Source: Pseudomonadota bacterium (GTDB taxonomy: Bacteria; Pseudomonadota; Alphaproteobacteria; Rhizobiales; Devosiaceae). From it: a stretch of DNA of 10,996 nt. Positions 6,067-10,996 of this stretch are shown in pieces (positions within the stretch are counted from its first letter, which is position 1; each line of letters starts with the position of its first letter). The DNA is taken from the NCBI GenBank assembly GCA_023430705.1, contig JAEYZJ010000289.1, forward strand, positions 1 through 10,996, written 5' to 3'. Under the pieces are notes generated by a model. The model made no database searches and was not told where the DNA came from. It worked only from the letters and a program-made list of their open reading frames with translations. The translations under genes and the position numbers were made by a program.

Positions 6067-9000
6067 ATGGCTGGTCCCGGCTTCATCCACCTTCACGTCC
6101 ACTCTGCCTACTCGCTGCTCGAAGGGGCATTGCCGCTCGGCAAGCTCCTCGACCTGGTCAAGGCCGACAGACAGCCCGCCATCGGTATCACCGACACGAA
6201 CAACCTGTTCGGTGCACTGGAGTTCTCGGAGAAGGCCGCGGGCAAGGGCGTCCAGCCGCTGGTCGGCGTGGAACTGGCGATCGACTTCTCCGCGATGGAG
6301 GACACCCAGGACCGCATGCAGGATCGCGGCCACGGGCGCGACCGCATGGGGAAGGGGAGCATCGTCCTCTTCGCCGCCACCGCCGACGGGTTCGCGAACC
6401 TCTCCGCCCTGGTGAGCCGCTCGCACCTCGAAGGCGAGAACGGCCGCGCCGCCGCGAAGCTCGGCTGGCTCACGCCGCAAACGGTCGACGGCATCATCTG
6501 CCTCACCGGCGGGCCCGAGGGCGCCATCGATCCGCTTTTCACCAACAGCATGGATACCCTTGCGCTGGCCCGGCTCGACCGGTTGCGCGAACTCTTCGGC
6601 GATCGCCTCTATATCGAACTGCAGCGCCATGGCCGCCCGCAGGAGGCTGCGAACGAGCCCAGGCTGATCGACTACGCCTACGCGCACGGCGTGCCGCTCG
6701 TCGCCACCAACGAGCCGTTCTATCCCGGCCCGGACGACTACGAGGCGCACGACGCGCTGCTCGCCATTGCCGGCGGCACGGTGCTCGCCCAGACGGAACG
6801 GCGCAAGCTCTCCAACCAGCACTATTTCAAGACACGCGAGGAGATGCAGAAGCTCTTCGCCGACCTGCCCGAGGCGCTCGAATCCACCATCGAGATCGCG
6901 CAACGGATCAGTTACCGGCCGAAGAAGCGCAACCCGGTGCTGCCGATCTTTGCCGCCCAGCCCGGGCAGTCGGCCGAGGAGTCGGTTGCCGCCGAGGCCG
7001 CGGCGCTCGGCGAGATGGCCCGCAGCGGTCTGGAGCGGCGCTTGCGCGAGGTGGGCGTCGCCCCCGGCAAGACCGAGGACATCTATCGCGAGCGGCTGGA
7101 ATACGAGCTCGGCATCATCGAGCGGATGAAGTACCCGGGCTACTTCCTCATCGTCGCCGACTTCATCCAGTGGGCCAAGGCGCACGACATTCCGGTGGGG
7201 CCGGGCCGCGGTTCGGGCGCCGGCTCGCTCGTGGCCTACGCCACCACGATCACCGACCTCGACCCGCTGCGCTACAACCTGCTGTTCGAGCGCTTCCTCA
7301 ACCCCGAACGCGTCTCGATGCCGGACTTCGACATCGACTTCTGCCAGGACCGGCGCGAGGAGGTGATCCGCTACGTCCAGCAGAAGTACGGCGAGGCGCA
7401 GGTCGCCCAGATCATCACCTTCGGTACGCTCCAGGCCCGCGCCGTGCTGCGCGACGTCGGCCGCGTGCTGCAGATGCCCTACGGCCAGGTCGACCGCATC
7501 GCCAAGCTGGTGCCGGCCAACCCCGCCGACCCCTGGACGCTCGAGCGCTCGCTGAAGGAAGTCCCGCAGCTCAGGCAGCTCGCCGACGAGGACGAGCAGG
7601 TCGGCGAGCTGCTCGCCATCGCGCAAAAGCTCGAAGGCCTCTACCGCCACGCGTCCACCCACGCCGCCGGCATCGTCATCGGCGACCGGCCGCTGCAGGA
7701 GCTCGCGCCGCTCTACCGCGACCCGCGTTCGGACATGCCGGTCAGCCAGTACAACATGAAGTGGTCGGAAACGGCCGGGCTGGTGAAGTTCGACTTCCTC
7801 GGCCTCAAGACGCTGACCACGATCAAGCGCGCCGTCGACATGATCAATCGCGACGGCGGCAGCTTCCGCATCGAAGACATCCCCATCGACGACGAGAAGA
7901 CCTACAAGCTCTACTCGATCGGCGACACGGCCGGCGTCTTCCAGGTGGAAGGCGCGGGCATGCGGCGGGCCCTCGTCGACATGAAGCCCGACCGCTTCGA
8001 GGACATCATCGCGCTCGTCGCGCTCTATCGTCCGGGTCCGATGGAGAACATCCCGCTCTTCAACGCCCGAAAGCGCGGCGACGAGGAGATCGAGTACCCG
8101 CACCCGGACCTCAGCCAGGTGCTGGACGAGACCTACGGCATCATCGTCTACCAGGAACAGGTGATGCAGATCGCGCAGATCCTGTCGGGCTACTCGCTCG
8201 GCGAAGCCGACCTGCTGCGCCGCGCCATGGGCAAGAAGATCAAGGCGGAGATGGACGCCCAGCGCGTCCGCTTCCAGGAGGGCTGCATCCGCTATGGCCT
8301 GAAGCCGGGCCTCGCCGACACCATCTTCGACCTGCTCGCCAAGTTCGCGAACTACGGCTTCAACAAGTCGCACGCCGCGACCTACGCCCTCGTCAGCTAC
8401 CAGACGGCCTATCTCAAGGCGCATTACCCGCACGAGTTCTTCGCTGCGACCATGACGCTCGACATGGGCAACACGGACAAGCTCAACGAATTCCGGCAGG
8501 ACGCCAAGCGACACGGCATCGAGATCGTGCCGCCCTGCGTCAACCGCTCGGACGCGGTGTTCAACACCCGCGAGGGCAAGGTCTTCTACGCCATCGGCGC
8601 GGTGAAGGGCGTCGGCCAGGCGGTGGCCGAGCACATCATGGAGGCCCGCGGCGACAAGCCGTTCAGCGACCTGGGGGACTTCGCCGCCCGCGTTGACGCC
8701 CGCATCATCAACCGGCGCACGCTGGAAGCGCTGATCAATGCCGGCGCCTTCGACCAGCTGGTGCCGCGCCGCGAGCAGACCTTTGCGGCCATCGACGCGA
8801 TCGTCGCCACGGCCCAGCGGACCAACGCGAACGCCGCCGACGGCATCATGGACATGTTCGCTTCGGCCGAGCCGGAGCCGATCCGGCTCAATCAGTCCGT
8901 AACCAACTGGCTACCGGCCGAGCGTCTCGCCCGCGAACACAGCGCCATCGGCTTCCACCTTTCCGGCCACCCGCTCGACCAGTATGCGGACCTGTTCGAC

Positions 9001-9537
9001 CGCCTGCGCGTCCAGCCCTATGCGGACTTCGAGCGGGCCGTGAAGGAAGCCGACGCCCGGGCTGGGCGCCTCGCGGGAACGATCGCATCGCGGAACGACC
9101 GGCGCACCAAGAAGGGCACGCCGATGGCCATCCTCAGCCTCTCGGACGCGAGCGGCGGCTACGAGGTGATCGCCTTCTCCGAGCAGATCAGCCTCTACTC
9201 GGAGGTGCTGCAGCCGGGCAAATCCGTGGTGCTGTCGGTGGAAGCCGACGAGCGTCCCGACGGCATCAGCATGCGCCTCATCAGCGCCGATCCCATCGAG
9301 GGACTGGCCGAGAAGGTGGGGCGGCGGCTGACCGTGTTCGCCGGCGACGCCAAATGCCTAGCTCCGATCCGGAGCCAGCTCAAGCCGGGTGGCGAAGGCA
9401 TGGTGAGTTTCATCGTCATCCGCGACGCCGGGGCGAAGGAGTACGAGATCGAACTGCGAGAGAAATTCCGCCTGAGCCCGGAAGTCGCCGGCAGCATCAA
9501 GGCAATGGAAGGCGTGGTGGACGTACGGCTGAGCTAA
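6067..9537 (+). CDS. dnaE: DNA polymerase III subunit alpha (replicative)
   Basis: Catalytic subunit of the replicative polymerase, 1156 aa, the DnaE1 rather than the shorter error-prone DnaE2 form. Domains: N-terminal PHP (about 5-280), polymerase palm/fingers with catalytic aspartates D420 and D422 in PDFDIDF and D576 in VKFDFLGL (equivalent to E. coli D401, D403, D555), the PGRGSGAGSLVAYA motif near residue 380, helix-hairpin-helix region (about 830-900), and an OB fold from about 999. A possible degenerate clamp-binding motif, GIMDMF, lies at 926-931. In the PHP domain the expected metal-ligand histidine is T44 (ITDTNNL), so intrinsic proofreading is unlikely and an external DnaQ exonuclease is expected. 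ATG 6067 is the first possible start because TAG at 6055-6057 is in frame; AGGA lies 7 bases upstream. No dnaE-specific promoter was found in the 65-base gap after the SidA-like gene. Confidence 0.98.
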   Translation: MAGPGFIHLHVHSAYSLLEGALPLGKLLDLVKADRQPAIGITDTNNLFGALEFSEKAAGKGVQPLVGVELAIDFSAMEDTQDRMQDRGHGRDRMGKGSIVLFAATADGFANLSALVSRSHLEGENGRAAAKLGWLTPQTVDGIICLTGGPEGAIDPLFTNSMDTLALARLDRLRELFGDRLYIELQRHGRPQEAANEPRLIDYAYAHGVPLVATNEPFYPGPDDYEAHDALLAIAGGTVLAQTERRKLSNQHYFKTREEMQKLFADLPEALESTIEIAQRISYRPKKRNPVLPIFAAQPGQSAEESVAAEAAALGEMARSGLERRLREVGVAPGKTEDIYRERLEYELGIIERMKYPGYFLIVADFIQWAKAHDIPVGPGRGSGAGSLVAYATTITDLDPLRYNLLFERFLNPERVSMPDFDIDFCQDRREEVIRYVQQKYGEAQVAQIITFGTLQARAVLRDVGRVLQMPYGQVDRIAKLVPANPADPWTLERSLKEVPQLRQLADEDEQVGELLAIAQKLEGLYRHASTHAAGIVIGDRPLQELAPLYRDPRSDMPVSQYNMKWSETAGLVKFDFLGLKTLTTIKRAVDMINRDGGSFRIEDIPIDDEKTYKLYSIGDTAGVFQVEGAGMRRALVDMKPDRFEDIIALVALYRPGPMENIPLFNARKRGDEEIEYPHPDLSQVLDETYGIIVYQEQVMQIAQILSGYSLGEADLLRRAMGKKIKAEMDAQRVRFQEGCIRYGLKPGLADTIFDLLAKFANYGFNKSHAATYALVSYQTAYLKAHYPHEFFAATMTLDMGNTDKLNEFRQDAKRHGIEIVPPCVNRSDAVFNTREGKVFYAIGAVKGVGQAVAEHIMEARGDKPFSDLGDFAARVDARIINRRTLEALINAGAFDQLVPRREQTFAAIDAIVATAQRTNANAADGIMDMFASAEPEPIRLNQSVTNWLPAERLAREHSAIGFHLSGHPLDQYADLFDRLRVQPYADFERAVKEADARAGRLAGTIASRNDRRTKKGTPMAILSLSDASGGYEVIAFSEQISLYSEVLQPGKSVVLSVEADERPDGISMRLISADPIEGLAEKVGRRLTVFAGDAKCLAPIRSQLKPGGEGMVSFIVIRDAGAKEYEIELREKFRLSPEVAGSIKAMEGVVDVRLS

Positions 9538-9567
9538 GGGCAGGGCGGTCAACTCGCCTCCGCGCCG

Positions 9568-9595
9568 TCGACGGCATCGCTTCCATGCATATAAT
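9568..9595 (+). promoter_or_regulatory. Possible promoter before the sulfotransferase gene
   Basis: A perfect TATAAT (9590-9595) with a weak TCGACG (9568-9573, 4 of 6) 16 bases upstream. Transcription would start near 9602, only about 5 bases before the GTG start at 9607, so the transcript would be almost leaderless and would lose most of the GAGGA site. It may be a chance match in a 69-base gap otherwise read through from dnaE. Confidence 0.3.
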
Positions 9596-9606
9596 CCGAG
9601 GAACTC

Positions 9607-10233
9607 GTGGCCCCCGTAATCTGGCTTGCCTCCTATCCGCGCAGCGGAAACACGTTTCTTCGAACGATCCTGTTCCAGTGTTTCGGCATTCGTTCGGCCA
9701 GCGTCTATCCGACCGATCTCGGTGACTCGACTGAACTGCAGCAGGCGGTGGGACACATCGAGCATCGGGCTGGCCGGGTGGTCTTCGAGGGCGAGCCGCC
9801 ATACTTCCTCAAGACACATCAGCTCCAACCGCGCGGAGACCGGCGCGCCATCTACGTGGTGCGTAACGGCGCCGACGCGGTTCGCAGTCTCTTCGACTAC
9901 CATCGCGGCGAGATACCGCTCGACCAGATCATAAGGGGCTGGCGGTTCGGCACCTGGTCCCGCCACCTCGAGACATGGATCCCGACCCCCGAGCCCGATA
10001 CCCTGGTGCTGCGCTACGAAGATATGCGGCGCGACCTGCGCCCCGTGGTCGACGTCCTCTCAGCCTTCATCGGACGTGCGCCCGTCACGAGGACCCTGCA
10101 GGAACGGTCGCGCCTCGCCGACGGGAAGTGGATACGGGTCTCAGCCGACAAGCAGCCGTTCACGGCAGAGGAGCGCGCCCTGTTCGATGAGATAAACGGT
10201 CCGACCATGGCCGCCTACGGCTACAGCCACTGA
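9607..10233 (+). CDS. Sulfotransferase-family protein (PAPS-dependent)
   Basis: A 208-aa protein likely to transfer sulfate from PAPS to a hydroxyl or amine on an unknown acceptor. The 5'-phosphosulfate-binding loop SYPRSGNTFLR is at residues 9-19, FLKTH with candidate catalytic H71 at 67-71, and the 3'-phosphate site YVVRNGADAVRSLFDY (83-98) supplies R86 and S94. LRYEDM near residue 140 is another family block. It is short compared with the 250-300 aa of many relatives, and the C-terminal region is abbreviated. The GTG at 9607 is the first possible start because TAA at 9592-9594 is in frame; GAGGA lies 4 bases upstream. It follows dnaE by 69 bases and precedes the rpsB promoter, a context that gives no hint of substrate. 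Glycan, lipid or carotenoid sulfation are possible but unsupported. Confidence 0.88.
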   Translation: MAPVIWLASYPRSGNTFLRTILFQCFGIRSASVYPTDLGDSTELQQAVGHIEHRAGRVVFEGEPPYFLKTHQLQPRGDRRAIYVVRNGADAVRSLFDYHRGEIPLDQIIRGWRFGTWSRHLETWIPTPEPDTLVLRYEDMRRDLRPVVDVLSAFIGRAPVTRTLQERSRLADGKWIRVSADKQPFTAEERALFDEINGPTMAAYGYSH

Positions 10234-10247
10234 CGGCATGATCGAGA

Positions 10248-10261
10248 CCGGGCGGTCCCGG
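10248..10261 (+). terminator. Weak hairpin after the sulfotransferase gene
   Basis: CCGGG-CGGT-CCCGG forms a 5-bp GC stem with a 4-base loop 15 bases after the stop. No run of T follows (CCTTCACCC), so intrinsic termination is doubtful; it may only protect the transcript end. Confidence 0.25.
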
Positions 10262-10270
10262 CCTTCACCC

Positions 10271-10299
10271 TTGCCACTTCGGCCAAAACCCCCTATATG
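10271..10299 (+). promoter_or_regulatory. rpsB promoter
   Basis: TTGCCA (10271-10276, 5 of 6 to TTGACA) and TATATG (10294-10299, 4 of 6 to TATAAT) are separated by 17 bases in the only AT-containing spot of the gap. Expected start is near 10306, leaving a leader of roughly 127 bases before the rpsB ATG, common for ribosomal protein genes with feedback control. Confidence 0.55.
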
Positions 10300-10354
10300 C
10301 GCGACGCGTCCGGAAGACCGGGCGTAATTCACACGCGAAGTACGGCCGCCCGAA

Positions 10355-10420
10355 ATGAGTCAGGCGTCCATCCGGTGGCGGGAAACCGCCAGCATCCTTC
10401 GCGGCGGCAATAACCGGTAA
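10355..10420 (+). CDS. Possible 21-codon upstream ORF in the rpsB leader
   Basis: ATG at 10355 opens a 21-codon frame (MSQASIRWRE, then TASILRGGNNR) ending TAA at 10418-10420, directly at the start of the rpsB Shine-Dalgarno AAGGAAG. It crosses the leader hairpin, so its translation would unfold that structure. No convincing ribosome binding site precedes it and the peptide is not recognised, so it may be chance. Confidence 0.2.
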   Translation: MSQASIRWRETASILRGGNNR

Positions 10421-10426
10421 AGGAAG
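10420..10426 (+). promoter_or_regulatory. rpsB ribosome binding site
   Basis: AAGGAAG ends 6 bases before the ATG at 10433 and fixes that start. Its first base is the last base of the possible upstream ORF's stop codon. Confidence 0.7.
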
Positions 10427-10432
10427 CCTTCC

Positions 10433-10996
10433 ATGGCATTGCCCGATTTTTCCATGCGTCAGCTGCTCGAGGCTGGTGTTCACTTCGGCCACCAGAAGCA
10501 CCGCTGGAACCCCAAGATGGAACGCCACATCTTCGGCGTCCGCAACGACATCCACATTCTCGACCTGTCGCAGACCGTTCCGGCCCTGCAGCGCGCGCTG
10601 CAGCTGATCTCGGACACCGTCGCTGACGGCGGCCGCGTCCTGCTGGTTGGCACCAAGCGCCAGGCCGCCCCGGTGGTCGCCGAGGCTGCCCGCCAGTCCG
10701 CGCAGTACTACGTCAACTCCCGCTGGCTCGGCGGCACGCTGACCAACTGGCAGACCATTTCGCACTCGATCAACCGCCTCCGCGAGCTCGACTCGCAGCT
10801 GAGCGAGGGTGCGATGGGCCTGACCAAGAAGGAAGCGCTGCTGCTGTCGCGCGAGAAGGAACGTCTCGAGCGCGACCTCGGCGGCATCAAGGACATGGGC
10901 AACCTGCCCAACCTGCTGTTCGTCATCGACACCAACAAGGAAGCGAACGCCATCAAGGAAGCCAAGCGCCTTGGCATCCCGGTGATCGCCATCGTC
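10433..10996 (+). CDS. rpsB: 30S ribosomal protein S2, 5' part (cut by window end)
   Basis: Structural protein of the small ribosomal subunit, needed for S1 docking and 30S assembly. 188 codons are visible of roughly 250 and the frame is open to the last base. Diagnostic S2 segments are present: LLEAGVHFGHQKHRWNPKM at residues 11-29, LLVGTKRQA, YYVNSRWLGGTLTNW, and NLPNLLFVIDTNKEANAIKE followed by AKRLGIPVIAIV. The central coiled-coil hairpin is visible as the charged stretch LTKKEALLLSREKERLERDL. It has its own promoter and structured leader; by usual gene order tsf would be expected next, outside this window. Confidence 0.98.
   Translation, partial: MALPDFSMRQLLEAGVHFGHQKHRWNPKMERHIFGVRNDIHILDLSQTVPALQRALQLISDTVADGGRVLLVGTKRQAAPVVAEAARQSAQYYVNSRWLGGTLTNWQTISHSINRLRELDSQLSEGAMGLTKKEALLLSREKERLERDLGGIKDMGNLPNLLFVIDTNKEANAIKEAKRLGIPVIAIV

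Larger units (their letters stand above)
10306..10432 (+). promoter_or_regulatory. rpsB 5' leader, possible S2 autoregulatory RNA
   Basis: The leader contains a clear stem-loop at 10376-10391, TGGCGG-GAAA-CCGCCA: six perfect pairs closed by a GNRA tetraloop. CCGG at 10372-10375 can pair with CCGG at 10414-10417 just before the ribosome binding site, enclosing the hairpin. Known context: S2 represses its own synthesis by binding the rpsB leader in gammaproteobacteria. That this leader does the same is inference; I did not recognise the gammaproteobacterial motif itself. An overlapping short ORF is described separately. Confidence 0.4.

Noticed and set aside
6046..8634. 862-codon open frame antisense to dnaE
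   Set aside because: It is opposite the conserved polymerase domains; His/Val/Asp/Leu-rich low-complexity translation is typical of antisense frames in GC-rich DNA, and it matches no family.
6067..9537. DnaE as SOS mutagenic DnaE2
   Set aside because: Length of 1156 aa, PHP and OB arrangement and the absence of neighbouring imuA/imuB indicate the replicative DnaE1.
9358..9966. 202-codon antisense frame spanning the dnaE end and the sulfotransferase start
   Set aside because: It overlaps two well-supported genes and has no recognisable domain or ribosome binding site.

Overview
The window looks like a piece of an alphaproteobacterial core chromosome, most likely Sphingomonadales. The evidence is high GC, a prolyl-tRNA synthetase without the editing insertion, the gene order proS - lol permeases - lolD - dnaE, and a LexA box of the alphaproteobacterial GAAC-N7-GAAC type. 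No mobile element, CRISPR array, tRNA or rRNA was seen. Genes are densely packed and no stretch above 300 bases lacks a gene.

Left part (1-4564, + strand): the 3' part of proS overlaps a lipoprotein-export cassette. This has two tandem paralogous permeases of identical length (453 aa each) and the ATPase LolD. Every junction overlaps by 3 to 8 bases, so proS-lolC-lolE-lolD reads as one translationally coupled unit. The first permease keeps a LolC-type Hook loop (TPFGRTPAER) and the second does not, which suggests a true LolC/LolE-like heterodimer rather than a LolF homodimer.

Middle part (4542-5782, - strand): a PEP mutase/isocitrate lyase-family enzyme is followed by a small DUF2786-like helical protein. 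The end of the small gene overlaps the end of lolD by 23 bp, tail to tail.

Key region (5783-6066): this AT-richer intergenic segment holds an inverted repeat close to the enzyme gene and, on the + strand, a textbook SOS promoter. That promoter is TAGACA-N17-TATAAG with the LexA box GAAC-N7-GAAC inside the spacer. It is followed by a strong AGGAGGT ribosome binding site and a 32-codon ORF (5903-6001) for a single-span hydrophobic microprotein. The arrangement strongly resembles Caulobacter SidA, the 29-aa LexA-controlled division inhibitor. The gene sits 65 bp upstream of dnaE with no terminator seen between them, so the replicative polymerase may share SOS-responsive transcription with a division-inhibitor-like peptide. 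This is the most interesting item in the window.

Right part (6067-10996, + strand): dnaE (1156 aa, replicative DNA polymerase III alpha), a short PAPS-dependent sulfotransferase-family gene, and then rpsB (ribosomal protein S2, cut by the window end). rpsB is preceded by its own promoter and a roughly 130-nt leader that carries a GAAA-tetraloop hairpin and a possible 21-codon upstream ORF.
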